The notes: a model not told the origin generated them from the sequence alone. A stretch of DNA of 64,000 nt from Ascaphus truei (GCA_036426205.1 WSYH01002492.1:1-64000); one strand, 5' to 3'. Positions 50,609 to 62,084 are shown, counted from the first letter of the stretch. Numbers and translations are program-made.

Positions 50609-51084
50609 CCCCCTCGGGTCAGTTCACCCACAGGACACTCACATTCATGCAGACGGACGTGCACGCATTCTTCCCCGTCCACCACGGTCATCGTGAGGGC
50701 GATAGCTAACTCAGGGGACCCATCCGTCCAGCCACCCATCACCTTCCAGTCCTTTAACGCACACGGGCACACCACCATTGGCAAGACTAAATGGGGGGCC
50801 CGTATGATCCTATACAGCCAAGGGTGTTTTTCTTGGCATCCCTTGCTTTCCTGAGGGGGAACAGAAATTTCTGATTTCTGCTCAAGACACTCCCTCCCCC
50901 TGGTGGACTCTAGAGGAGGGGCAGCACAGTCTTTTGGGGAATGTTGCAAACTCGGTACTGAGTCACTCACAGTGTGGGGGCGGGGCTCGGGTTTTCCCGC
51001 CAGTCCTGGATAACTGTTGGCAACATTTTCCCGCGCGGCCGGGATCTTAGCACGTGGCTTCCTCCGCCTTGAGGGCTTCCCCAT
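50609..51084 (-). pseudogene. Truncated second copy of the Cys-rich LTR-element ORF
   Basis: Encodes the first ~160 residues of the same protein (MGKPSRRRKP to the first Cys module), almost identical to 49400-49875, then runs into LTR sequence. The duplication breakpoint is at CCCTCGGGTCAG. Confidence 0.85.
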
Positions 51085-51163
51085 GGCGAAGCAAAAATAG
51101 GACACAATTTAAAAAAAAACATACAGGGTACCCCAGGTCTGATATCTCAGCAGCGCCTCCAAA

Positions 51164-52901
51164 TGTAGCCCTTTTTGTGAACCGGCCGACCCACCCAATC
51201 TCACATTGGCCCCTCATGGTCTAACCGGTTCCTTTCCCTGCAACACACCTGCTATAAGGGACTACTGGTACTGCATAACACCTGTGGCTCCAGGAGATCT
51301 GAGCCTCCGCTAGCTGGGAGCCTGGGGAAACCCTTACCATTACCTGGTGCAGCGCCTCCACTTACCCAGGATCCCCGTTATGAAAGATAGCCCTGGGTAA
51401 GAAATACAATAACACTCATAGATAAAATACTAACACTTTACTAACACGACATGTCACACATCACATAACATAACATAACCTGATGCTCTATCCGCATCAC
51501 CTCAGCCCAATGTCTGGTGTTCCCACCCAGTGCCCTGTGATCCCCCACACCCAATGTCCCGTAATCCTACGGAGGTCGTGGGTGACTGCGCAGTCACTAA
51601 ATTAAGCTAGGGCCCAGTTGGTGCACTTATATACTGAAGTACCTTCCGAGCACTCCGATGCTCGGGACCGCAACTCTCTTCTAAAAGGGTCTGATCCTAT
51701 CCAGGTACTTCTGCCGGTAGACCCCAACGAGGGTCCCACCGCTCCACGGGAACTCAACCGTCTCTCGGTCACACCACCGTCGCACGGGAACAGCAACCTC
51801 CGCTATCCCTAACTAACCCTATCAGGACAGGAACCCTAACCTAGGGCCTGTCCCTGATGAACCGCAACCTGGGATGGCTTGGGGGAAACTCCTAGGGCCT
51901 GTGGAACAATAACCTGCCCCCCCTCCCCTAGCTACCCAGTCCTATCTGTAACTAACAACTCACTAGATACTCCTAAAGCACCTGCAGCCAACACACAGCT
52001 CACACTGTCAGCCTGCAGGGATCCACCCACGCTGCACACACTGCGCCCAGCACATGCAGCAACACACACCCACAGCTGTACGCACACACAGCCACCTGAA
52101 TGATACACACCATTCACTGGAACCCGCAGCAAATCCACTGCTCGCACGCTGTGCCTATTTGCCAGTGCCCACAGCCCTCTCCGCTGTGGCACTGCCAAAC
52201 CTGCACCTTCCGCACCTAAGGGTGACCTCCCTAGCTAGGGCCGTCCCTCTTCAGTTACCCCCTGCCCTTACCGGGAATTGGGGCCTGCCTGGGGATCTAG
52301 GGAGAACCCTTACCTGGTACAGGAGCCACGCACTCCCTGCACCCTTCCTACTCCTTCCTTCTCCTCTGCCTGACTGTCTCTGCAAAGCCCGGGAAATGTA
52401 TCTATATTCCCGGGCTGAGCTTCCTCCAGCCCTATTGGCCGCAAGGGAGCACCTGACCTCTGTCTCCCTAAGCCTCCTGGGAGTTGTAGTCCCCAGGGGC
52501 TGCCTAAAGCATTGGGGCGGCGTGCGCACTTGCCCTGCGCATGCGCGAACCCCTAATGGCCGCCTCAATCTCCCTCTACACTTCCCTACTCTCGCGCGAT
52601 CTCTCCCTATCCCTGGAGTCCTATCGCGCGCTTGCCGCCTCCTGCGCATGCGCGAACTAACGCGCAATGGCGGCGCACTCTCCTCCAGCCGCCGAGCCGG
52701 TGGCAACGCGATCGCGGCCCTAGCGACGGCCCGATCGCATCCCCGGCAACCGGCCTGCGCCGCGATACCTAGCACTGCTCCCTGCTCTGGCCCCCACCCT
52801 CGCGAAGTGCCGGCGGGTCCGTCGCAGCCTCCGGCGGCACCCGCTACCACACGGCACTCGCGGAGAGGGGCCAGGGAGGGAAAAACAACCTCGGGGCTAC
52901 A
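51164..52901 (-). mobile_element. Full-length LTR, about 1.74 kb
   Basis: TGTAGCCCCGAGG...AAAAAGGGCTACA on the minus strand, preceded by a polypurine tract and followed by the leader and ORF. It therefore acts as 3' LTR for one internal segment and 5' LTR for the next, a tandem arrangement. It contains the same blocks as the LTR at 41205. Confidence 0.9.
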
Positions 52902-52914
52902 TTCTCCCCCTCGC
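52902..52914 (-). promoter_or_regulatory. Polypurine tract
   Basis: GCGAGGGGGAGAA on the minus strand directly abuts the TGTAG of the LTR, the expected plus-strand primer position. Confidence 0.8.
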
Positions 52915-53290
52915 AAAATCCCAACGCCCTCGCTTGGATAGCAACCATACATATTGTTACACAATGAAAAATGCATAGTAAACAGTACATCACATACAAT
53001 AGGCATTTGTTCACCGGTACCCAACATACCCGCATGGATACCCGAGGCCAGCTGAGTCTCAGAGTGGAGTGCCCCTAACAGACTGGGTGAGGGTATCCCA
53101 CCTTGACTCCTGTGAGTCTTTTGGAACTCTAGACCTGTTTCTTCTGTCAAAACACCGCCTCCCCCTCGCGAAAAAAAAAGTAAGGGGTCCTGGGTATTGA
53201 CCCTTGCCGGATCCTCCGGTCTCGTCTCACGGGAGACAGGGAGGCTCAGTCTCTTGCCTCGATCCACCACATGGCGAACATAGCGCTCCA
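52915..53290 (-). pseudogene. 3' end of an LTR-element internal region
   Basis: The minus strand reads AMERYVRHVVDRGKRLSLPV and then non-coding sequence to the polypurine tract. It is homologous to MDHYIYRVVDRGKRWPVVAA on the + strand of 53605-53665, so two related element ends face each other. Confidence 0.6.
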
Positions 53291-53996
53291 TCGCGCACCT
53301 GGGAGAGGCCACAACTACATCTGTGATGTGGAGCAGGCTCCGATGGAGGAGGCCTTAGAAGAGGCCCCGACCAAGGCTGCGTTGGAGGAGTCCGGAGACG
53401 AGGCCCATCCTAGTGCCTACTTCCGCATGAAGGACATCGTTGACCTCCCGGTACCCCGTCCTGCGGATGGTGTACTTCCTGTGCGGGACCTGACACAAGA
53501 TGAGGCGACCTCGCGAGAGGATGACGTCACTTACAAGGCGACCTCCGGAGCGGGCTGGGACTGTGCTGCGACCGCTCCGGTGAGTAGCGCCCTCTCCAGG
53601 CGAGAAATGGACCACTACATTTACAGGGTGGTAGACCGAGGGAAACGCTGGCCTGTCGTGGCTGCGTCCAAGCAGCCAACGTCCCCTGCGGTAGGCCGTG
53701 GCCAAGCTGAAGCCAAGGACTTTGCCCCGGACACTGTTGCTTCCTATGCCCCAGTCTCTGGCCCCATTACCCCTGCCATTGCCCCTGTCCCTGTCCCATC
53801 TGGTTCGGATTTCAGATACAGTCACCACGGGCACTGGGTGAACATGGGGTCCCCAAGCCATTCACTGATTACAAGGACTGGGTGGGTTTGGTTCAGGACT
53901 CTGGGGATTTGGGTAATGATGTTGTTCATATTGTGCCTTACATCTCCAGGAGATGCCTTGAGAAAGTGTATGGACATGATCCTCTCCGACCATTAG
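53271..53996 (+). CDS. Uncharacterised ORF at the 3' end of an LTR element
   Basis: A 241-codon frame with an acidic/Ala-rich N-terminal part (EEALEEAPTKAALEES), the shared segment MDHYIYRVVDRGKRW and a Pro/Val-rich part (ITPAIAPVPVP). The last ~50 residues are probably a frameshift artefact: an alternative frame at 53882-54142 continues with Cys-rich CRCPVCHPECYG, which looks more like the real C-terminus. The ATG lies in opposing-strand sequence, so the true start is unknown. It precedes a 3' LTR at 54387. The function was not recognised. Confidence 0.4.
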   Translation: MANIALHRAPGRGHNYICDVEQAPMEEALEEAPTKAALEESGDEAHPSAYFRMKDIVDLPVPRPADGVLPVRDLTQDEATSREDDVTYKATSGAGWDCAATAPVSSALSRREMDHYIYRVVDRGKRWPVVAASKQPTSPAVGRGQAEAKDFAPDTVASYAPVSGPITPAIAPVPVPSGSDFRYSHHGHWVNMGSPSHSLITRTGWVWFRTLGIWVMMLFILCLTSPGDALRKCMDMILSDH

Positions 53997-54365
53997 CACC
54001 CATGTCTAAATTATGGGATGATTGTAGGTGTCCAGTATGCCACCCAGAGTGTTATGGTACTTCTGATCTAAACCCAGTGGACCATGCTGTGCGCAGGCCA
54101 CCCAAAAAGGGTATAGCTAGTACAAGTATATATATATCCTGAGGGTAGGGTAGTAAAGGAACCTGACCCCAGGCATTACTGTTAGTAGCGGATTCCCCAC
54201 GTTGGGAGTAATCCTAGTTATTTTGTGTCACCACCAGAGAAGGGTGTATAATCTGCAAATGTAATAACACTGTATTATGGTGAATAATATGTCATGTTAT
54301 TTTGTTTTGTATAGGTTGTTCACCTGCAGGATGGACACGCAAATTTAGGTCCAAGTGGGGACCAT

Positions 54366-55183
54366 TGGATTCCACCAGAGGGAGAGTATAGCCCTGGTAG
54401 GTTTGGGCTTTTATTCTGTCCTCCTTCTGTGCAATAATCCCTGGTAAGGGCAGGTTTACCAGGAGTTAAGATGGGTTCTTCCCACTCACTGCAGATCAGT
54501 GAGGCAGAGAAAGCAGTGCAGTCAGGCCTGTGTCCAATAAGGGACAGGGGCGGGCTCTTGTTGTATCTGTCTTAATGATCTGCATTTCCTGTGTTGAGTC
54601 AGTTGCTCCTACCCTGAGAGGAGCTGAGTCTTACCTAACCGAGCTGTCAGGAACCTGGCAGACTTGAGGCCCTCCCCCTGGGAGAGGCTGGTAGACTGTT
54701 CCCACTACTCTGATAGGGGGTAGTGGAAGAGCTAGGCCTGCTTCCAGGGCCCTGACTGGGAGTGAAAGGCCAGGGTCATTCTGAGAAGTACTGCTGTGTT
54801 ACTGTGTTCCTGTACTGCTGTGTTACTGTGTTCCTGTACTGCTGTGTATGCTGTTCCAGTGAATGCTGTTGGTGCAATAAAGTGTTCCTGATTTATAAAG
54901 AAGCGGTTGTGAGACTGGAATCTCTCATCCCTGAGTGGGACGTTCTATTCCAGGGATTCCACCCCATATCCTGGGGCCTGCAATAGATGGAGGCACTGTC
55001 ACCGTGAGTACGTACTGGGTATGTCCCCAGAAGCCTGTCCTGACCTTCCCCATAATACCATCAAGCGGGAGACTCAGGAGTCCTGTAAGCCAGCAGGTGC
55101 GCCACACTATTATGCCTTGTAACCAGAGTAGCATTTCCCCTAGGAGACCCTATTTGCGATTGGGTGGGGGAATACCCGTTACA
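54366..55183 (+). mobile_element. Polypurine tract and 3' LTR (~800 bp)
   Basis: CCAGAGGGAGAG precedes an LTR that starts TATAGCCC (from TGTAGCCC) at 54387 and ends GGAATACCCGTTACA, the same end as the LTR at 39408-40510. AATAAA is at 54876. A ~24-bp GTACTGCTGTGTTACTGTGT tandem repeat is internal. Confidence 0.7.
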
Positions 55184-55394
55184 TATATATATATTGTGGT
55201 TATTTTGGGGGGTTCAATATGAGCTTATAGGGGTTCTGTATGTTTTGCAATTCTGTTCAGCTGGTCCTAGCTGATTTGGAGGGTGGCTCCTCCTTCCCAG
55301 GTTTGAAGCTCACCCCCTCCCACTTTAAAATGTTTAAAAGCTCACTCCACTTCACCTCCACACACCTCCACACTCATGGGAACCTGCATACAGT

Positions 55395-55446
55395 TTGATC
55401 AGGGCTTGATGAAGTGTCATGTGACAGGAAACGCGTTGGTGACATC
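55395..55446 (+). ncRNA. Hammerhead-like fold (Penelope type)
   Basis: GCTTGATGA, stem II TGTC-ATGT-GACA, then GGAAACGCGTTGG. The first core strand keeps TGATGA with U for C at its first position. GAAAC, ACGCGT and GTT triplet are intact. Stem I pairing is poor by eye. Confidence 0.5.
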
Positions 55447-56354
55447 ATTACGCAGCGACGCACGGCCGTGACGACGGTCAGTTTGTGTTGCTGTTGGAGC
55501 CCAGCCTGCCACGAGGAGTATCCCGGAACCAGGGTCATGAATGGTGTATGATTAGTTCCAGTAAGCTTAACTCGTGTCTCACCTCTTCCAAAGCACAAAC
55601 AAGTCCTTTTCTCTTTCTTAATTTTATTGAGGGAAAATCACAGGGAGAAAGGTGCTTGTAGATGTAATGTTGGTAGAGAGTGCTTCTCTGTCTGAAGTGC
55701 AGTGTATCAATGATGAGACAGTGTAAAACAAAACGGCCTTGCTGGCATAAATAGCATGCAGTTACTCACTCAGAGTCCAGGGTGAAAAGGAAGTGAGGAG
55801 CAAGGGTCACACTAGATGGGAAGTGAGACTATACTAACTGTCAGCAAGGACAGGGGGAAAATTGGAAAACCCATTACCTAGAAGGACTGGAGAGGCTGCA
55901 GTAGCAGTTCACTGATTACATGCCCAGAGGCAAGAAATGCAACATTGTTGCATATGACACAGGCACAGTATGTGTGTGCAAACTCCATGCAGCTGGGAAT
56001 AAGAACTGACAGGCAGAAGCTGCAAAGGAGAGAGGGGGGTGAATCAGAAATGCAGTTCTTGTTCCATGACAAGGAGCACAAGGAAGAATTTTAGTGCTTA
56101 AGGTCTGTTTTTTTCCAACATCTAGCTTTCCTTGCACCTCTTCCTCCCTGTTACAACTAGGGGTTGTGCTTTTGGGTGTTTACATCCCTTATTCCTACAT
56201 GCTGGAAGGGTCCCCTGCTCTAGAGGGACTCACCATAGGTTAAGGCCGCCCTTATTCTGCCCGATTACAAGGGTAGGGATGGTGACATCACAGAGGGTAT
56301 AAATAAAGCTGCAGAAGTTTCTAGACCAAAGTCTTCTAATGTGGAGCAATAACA
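55447..56354. other. Unclassified sequence, probably element remains
   Basis: CTCCCTGTTACA near 56150 may be an LTR end; the other end was not found. No gene. Confidence 0.3.
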
Positions 56355-56970
56355 TCTAAGGCTTTGGTCCCGCTGCGTCCGGCGGCGCGCGTGGCCACGT
56401 GTGTGCTACTTACATCTGATGGTATCCTCCCGAGCAGGTCCCAGTCCCTCCTCCCTGCACGGGTCCCTACACGCTGTGACGCGTCAGCCGCCAGGGGATG
56501 CACGAGAATTATATCACAAGCGGCGACGCGTCACGTGGTGTGGCTGTGAGCCAATGAGGAGAGGAGGAGGGGAAGCTTCAGGGAGGGCTTCGGGAGGCTT
56601 CGGGTAGCGGGGAAAGCAGCTGCAGCACCAAGGGAGCCCCCTGCTCCCTCCCACAGACTCTCTCCTCATAGTCTGTGTCTGCAGATGCACGGGGGGGGGA
56701 GGCGGGGGAGGGAACCCCTGGCAATGAGGAGAGGAGGAGGGGAGGCTTCTGGGAGCAGGGAGGCTTCGGGGAGTGGGGAGGCGGGGGAGGGAACCCCCTG
56801 ACCCACAGTGTGATGGCCCCCCGACGTCATTGCTGCGCCCACCCGACCCGTTTTGGCCACGCCCCCCGATCCAGCTCCCTACAGACCGCAGATAGCGGTC
56901 AAGTGCCTCTCCACGTGCCGACTGTCTGCAGTGCGGGCGCGTGGTCTGAGGCAGCGGGGCCTTAGCCTAA
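56355..56970. mobile_element. GC-rich DNA element with inverted ends
   Basis: The left end CTAAGGCTTTGGTCCCGCTG is mirrored by GCAGCGGGGCCTTAGCCTAA. Duplicated GGCGGGGGAGGGAACCCC blocks lie inside. No transposase. A relative in style to 3530-3919. Confidence 0.6.
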
Positions 56971-56979
56971 GATGCAATA

Positions 56980-57655
56980 ATTGTCCTCTGGGAATGCCCC
57001 AAATGAGAGAGCGGAAATGACAACTGTCTGCATGTAGCAGAGAATTCCTAGAGTTCTCTTTTGTCAAAATATCTCTATGTACTATCTTATTGAGATTTAG
57101 ATATAAATCTAAGAATTCGATATGAGGAAGATGAAAGTGATGGGTGAAATGTAAATGATAAGAAATGTGAATCAAAAATTGTTAACGATTTGTGAAGGGT
57201 CTCAGCTGGGTCCCTTCCAGATGATCAATAGATCGTCTATGTAGCATTTGCAAAAACGAATGTGTTGACGATACGGATTCTTATCTCCAAATGAATGGTC
57301 CATTTCCCACCCAACCCATGAACGGGTTGGCGTATGATGGAGTGAAGCTGGTATCCCGTAAATAAGAAAAAAGCCGTACTATCAGCTTGTGGATATGCAC
57401 TAGAGAGAGCAAGCTCCTCAATATAATAGTCATAGATGACGGAGTGTATATAATCAGGATAAAATAAGGACAACCTGTATATCTACAGCTACGGAGGGTT
57501 AGACGAATATAGAATATTGAGGTTAAAGACTTACCTAGTGAGTATGTGAAGGTGGTGACTTCCCTCCCATGCCGGCCAGGGTCGCCGGTCCGGACACTAG
57601 TTGCAGTAACCGGTAGAGCGCTTCTACCGGCTCGTATCATGCACCGCTTCTCCAT
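56980..57655 (-). pseudogene. Penelope-like RT remnant (palm to thumb)
   Basis: The minus strand reads YIDDLLIIWKG near 57245-57215, the Penelope RT catalytic box (YxDD, both aspartates kept). Further on, NSLLHADSCHFRSLIWGIPR at about 57055-57000 matches the LHxxSxHPxxLKxxIPxGQ thumb motif. Frames are broken between them. It ends abruptly at the DNA element, and no endonuclease follows. Confidence 0.8.
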
Positions 57656-57857
57656 TTATTCAGCTGTATGGTAGCCCGTAAGTCCCATATCCGTCCTTTC
57701 CAATCACATAGAAGCAGCAAAATAAAGAGAGAGGATTGGTGGTATGCACTGAGCACTATATGCACTATAAGGGAAAAGGAACTCGCCAGATTTTGACAAA
57801 TGACAATGTACTTTATTGGATTTTAAAATCAAAACAGACAAAAAAGGGGAAATCATC

Positions 57858-57901
57858 TCCTCCCACGCGTTTCACACCAATGGGCACTTTTTCCCATCAT
57901 T
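57858..57901 (-). ncRNA. Degenerate hammerhead-like fold upstream of the Penelope RT
   Basis: The minus strand reads TGATGGGAAAAAGTGCCC...GGTGTGAAACGCGTGGG. GAAAC and ACGCGT are intact, but the first core strand is TGATGGG and the triplet GTG. It lies ~200 bp upstream of the RT remnant on the same strand, where a pLTR ribozyme is expected. Confidence 0.45.
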
Positions 57902-58286
57902 CTACCACTTGTTTGGGGATAGAAGGTATCGTCAAATTGTGGGTGAGTAAATAGTGAATGCGGTCTAGCAATAAGGTGATATGTAACAGTGTGGATGTGT
58001 GTGGATGTGTGTGGATGTGTGTAGATGATACATCTAGCGTGACCCAAATGTAATCGGAGTGCCACTGAAAATCTGGAATGATAAAACATGTGTGATGTCC
58101 AAAAGGAAAGAAGGTAAGGTGGCAACTAGTGGCTGTAAAAAGTGATTGACATAAATGGATAGATTCTCCCCCATGGATCCAATACTGGACACTATGGGAC
58201 GCCAGGTAGGTGCAAAAGTGATTTGTGAATCTTGGGTAAGTGGTGAAAAATAGGTGTGACAGGGTTGATTGTGTTAAAATAAAAGA

Positions 58287-58605
58287 TGGGTGTGTGCCGA
58301 GCACGCGCGTTGTAAGTGAAACTTCTTTGCGTTTTGTCACTGAAATTGTTTTTTGATTTTTTTGATTTTTTTTTTGTTTTCATCCGAAATTTCCATATTA
58401 TCAGTTGGAAAAGATGACACAATTCACTTATGATAACTAAAGTAAGATACATATATTTTGTGTTTTAAAGTATCTAAATGCCGTTACGTTCAAAAGTCTT
58501 TCATTCAATCAAAACCATAAAAATCTAAATACAATTTCAGTGACAAAACGTAAAGAAGTTTCACGTAGAACGCGCGCGCTCCGCACACACACACCCTATT
58601 TTCTT
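58287..58605. mobile_element. MITE with ~58-bp terminal inverted repeats
   Basis: The left arm (GTGTGTGCCGAGCACGCGCG...GTGAAACTTCTTTGCGTTTT) is mirrored by the right arm (...AAACGTAAAGAAGTTTCACG...GCGCTCCGCACACAC). The ~200-bp centre is AT-rich. No coding region. Confidence 0.75.
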
Positions 58606-59395
58606 TTTTTTTCTCCAGCAAGGATTTTTAGCGCTGTGAGTTTTTGAAGTGTGAGATTCACTACAAATAGCAGCCGACCATTCCTGATTTTGCTGGGGAT
58701 ATAAATGATCAGCAGTACATCTCTGCACAGCTCACACTGCACGGATACACTGAGCACAGTGCTGCCTGCGAGGGCTTCTCTGCCTTTACCTACTGTAAGT
58801 AGAATTCGGGGGGGAGTAATGTACACGGGGATAGGGGGGGGGGGGGAGATGCATCTCTCGCTGTCCCTTCTCCTCACTCAGTCTGATTGAAGCACCTCCT
58901 GTTTCTGTGTACTTGATACTTGCACACCAATACATCACGTTTCTGAATGGATGCGCAGTGCATTAGCCCAGAACAAAGGTCACATCAACCCACTGACCGT
59001 GGAATCACCCCCCTCCCCCCAAACTTGTCTGTCTTTTTTTTCCCCGGCCAGTCGATGTAGGGGAGCGGATTGAGGGGTTTTGCTGGGACTTGTAGTCACT
59101 CGGGCCTCCCCTCCTGATTTCCTTTGGACGCTTGTCATCCGGCCCCGCCGAACTGCGACTCCCAGCAGGCGCACAGGCGCTGGACGCTTCTGTGCATGCG
59201 CGAGCGGCTGTGAGATGAGCCAGCGGGGGCGCACGTCACTTCCGTTACATATTTTCATCTCCATGAAGGAGTTTTTGTCCCATCAAAATGTACTAGGTAC
59301 CAGCAAAGACGTTTCACTTAAAAAAATGCAGTAAATATGATCTAATACCACAGAACTGATTTATTTAAAAAAACACACATGTAGAATATTGCTTG
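58606..59395. other. Unclassified sequence with a CpG-rich patch
   Basis: 59080-59250 is CpG-rich with GGGACTTGTAGTC and GCATGCGCGAGCGGC, which could be a promoter or, more likely here, LTR remains. No exon was recognised. Confidence 0.3.
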
Positions 59396-60117
59396 TGTAA
59401 CACCTTTACCCCCACTTTCTGTGAGATGTGGCGGTTACTAGTGTCTTTCATGCATTGCTGTGCGTACCTGTGAGGCAACAGGAGGGCTGAGTGCTCCGCG
59501 ATGATGTGGGGAAAGTCAGGACAGGTTTACAGGGTTCCTTATTCATTGGCAGTGCCTCCAGTCAGCGAGGATCCTGTGGTAGTAGGATGGTCCATGCTGA
59601 CACCTTTCTATGTACCAAGACAGTGATTCAAACGGGCATATGGTTCAATGGTGTTTATTGCATTGGTCAGATCTTACAGCAGTCCCATTCCTTCCTCTGT
59701 TTCCCTGCAGGAACACTTGCAAGGCTTGAGGCCTTCCATTCTGTGATGCTCCTCCTGCATCCCTTTATGGGACACAGGGTAGCTGTTGTTCACTCCACAG
59801 GGGGAGGAAAGAGACACACCCACTTTTAGGAGAGTACCAGTTTATATACCCTGGGGTTGGGCTTGTAACCCTGTCCCATAACAAGGCAGGTCTGATGCTT
59901 ACAGGTGTCACATCTGCACATGTCACCCAGCCAGTACACTCCCCCAGGCTGACACTCTCTGGTTGTTGCTAGGCCCTCCCTTGGATACACTACTGCATCC
60001 AAGGCTGCAATAGCAACTAGGCCTACAGGAGAATTAACTCTTCCAGTGCCTGTCCTTAGCAGGACTTATACTGTTAGGGACTAGAGGAAAAAGGTAGCGG
60101 CCGGAGGCTATGCTACA
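59396..60117 (-). mobile_element. Solo LTR (722 bp) with 4-bp target duplication
   Basis: TGTAGCATAGCC...GGTGTTACA on the minus strand, flanked by exact CTTG (59392-59395, 60118-60121). On the same strand TATATAAA lies near 59850 and AATAAA near 59657, ~190 bp apart, as expected for LTR promoter and poly(A) signal. Confidence 0.8.
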
Positions 60118-60544
60118 CTTGCATTGCTCCTGTAATGTTCTGTAATGTTCTTAGTATATTTGATGAGAGAGAGAGATCACTGCGGGCAGACAACCTGAGC
60201 GGCAAATGGAAATGAGGCAGAGGAAGAACAAGAAGATTTAACGTGAATGTGGAAGAAGAAGGGGAATCATATACAATATGTAAACAACAAGCTTCAGTGA
60301 CTGGATAGAGGGTGGTGCTGTGATGGAAAAGGGGGTTTGAGCCTGGTTTTGGAGGGAATTAGAGGGCTATCAGACCTCCTTCAGACCTCAAGCAAATATC
60401 TGCCTGTGCTTCCGATACTGAAATGTAGACTGTAAGTGCTGCTCTACAGGACAGACAGGACCCGCCGGCCCATATGTACCAAGACAAAAGAGGTGTAATA
60501 TCAAGGCGGGCCGAGGGTGAGGCTCAGTGACTAAAGGACAATAG

Positions 60545-60905
60545 ACAAAAAGGCCTCCAGTGCTAAATCCAATATGGCAAATTATTTAGTTCAATACTAT
60601 CTGGGGTTTTTTCCTCATAAGTAAGGGTCATTTAGTTCACTCCTTTTAGCTAAAGCAACCGCGTCAAGGTAAACCCTCTCAGCAGGTCCTATACTACCAT
60701 TTTTTTTTATTGTTTTACTGTTCTTTTGAATTTTTTTCCACTGCATAGAGTGAAGAGGAAACAAAACAACAATATAGCCAACAGCACGGGGATGCGTGAT
60801 GTATGCGGTACCTAAGGGGTTAACTAAATGACCCTTACTTATGAGAAGAAAAACAGATAGTGTTGAACTAGATAATTTGTCATGTCAGATGTGGTATTGG
60901 GGCCT
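60545..60905. mobile_element. Element with ~85-bp inverted ends
   Basis: GCCTCCAGTGCTAAATCCAA...AAGTAAGGGTCATTTAGTT at the left is mirrored by AACTAAATGACCCTTACTTA...ATGTGGTATTGGGGCC at the right. The arm sequence recurs singly at 46085-46180. No coding region. Confidence 0.7.
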
Positions 60906-60929
60906 TCTTGTTTACTGTTGTACAGTATA

Positions 60930-61999
60930 TGTAACCCCCCCGTTATCTGCCCCAGACTGATTGCACATATACTAAGGCGGGGGCCCATGTCCTACTCCCC
61001 TATGTGTAGGACATGTTAGGCCACTAGAGGAGCTCGGCGGAGATCACACAGTAAGACACAACACGTATCTTTGAATAACAGGGGCTTGTATTTATATCCT
61101 CCCACAGTAACACATCGGTGACCCTCAATCGTGACTATAATGCACTTATCATGACACACAGTTTAAACAACAATATGCCAACATGTGAGTCACTACGCAT
61201 TAGTATTTCAATGTCTCTCCTTAAGTGCCAATGCCCTTGTGTTATTAAGGGACCTTTTGTGGGCGCCAGAACAGCGTTGGAGCTCTTAAGTGTGTTGGGT
61301 TAAACGTTGCAGGCCTGTTACTTCGCAAAGACTTGGAAAGGAACCGGCATGTGTAGTCAACAGTACTGTGGTGCCTGCAAGTGGCATCCCCTTGCGAGAT
61401 ACTCACCACTCCCGTAGCATGAACAGCTGATATGTGGCCGCTCCGACTCAGCAGAACTGGAGTAGTTCTACTCATGTTCTGGTCTTGGCCTCCAACCTCA
61501 CTGGGAGAATGATGTGATCCTCCTGATCTCGAGAGCTTTGCCTCCTTGTGCTCTGCTGGGGACTTAAACTTAAAGGTTGGACATCTTCTTAGAAAGTAAA
61601 GGTATACAGATATATACCAGATAAGTATACATGGGAGGGATGTTGATCCAGGGAGTAATCTGATTGTCAATTTGTGGAGTCAGGAATGAATTTATTTTTC
61701 CCCTTATGAGATATCATTGGATGATATTTCACTGGTTTTTTTTGTTTACCTTCCTCTGGATCAATATACTGTAAATATACAAATATAGGCTAAGTATCTG
61801 TCGTCTAAATTTAGCATAGGTTGAAGTTGATGGACTCATGTCTTTTTTTAACCTCATCTACTATGTAACTATGTAACTATGTAAACTCACCTTCTTTTGA
61901 CCCCCCGGGTAACCAATCATATCAAACCTCCCTTAGATTCTCAATCATTGGCTCAAGAGCCTGTCCATCAATCACAGGTATTCTTACAAGGGGGTTACA
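60930..61999 (-). mobile_element. Probable solo LTR, about 1.07 kb
   Basis: TGTAACCCCC at both ends in inverted orientation (GGGGGTTACA at the right), flanked by TATA on both sides. An ACTATGTAACTATGTAACTA microsatellite tail of a dispersed frog-type repeat is inserted at about 61800-61885. Orientation is tentative. Confidence 0.5.
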
Positions 62000-62084
62000 T
62001 ATACATGAGGTCACTATCCCAGTAGTACTCCGATTGACACAAATATATATATAATGTAGTGGGTTTGGAGCTTGCTAAATCTGT

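Noticed and set aside
52251..53312. 353-codon minus-strand frame
   Set aside because: About two thirds of it is LTR sequence and it crosses the polypurine tract/LTR border. Only the short VVDRGKR part is plausible coding.
59040..59260. A CpG-rich promoter of a host gene
   Set aside because: It has GTAGTC and CATGCGC motifs, but the same motif style occurs in the LTRs and no first exon or splice donor with coding sequence could be tied to it.
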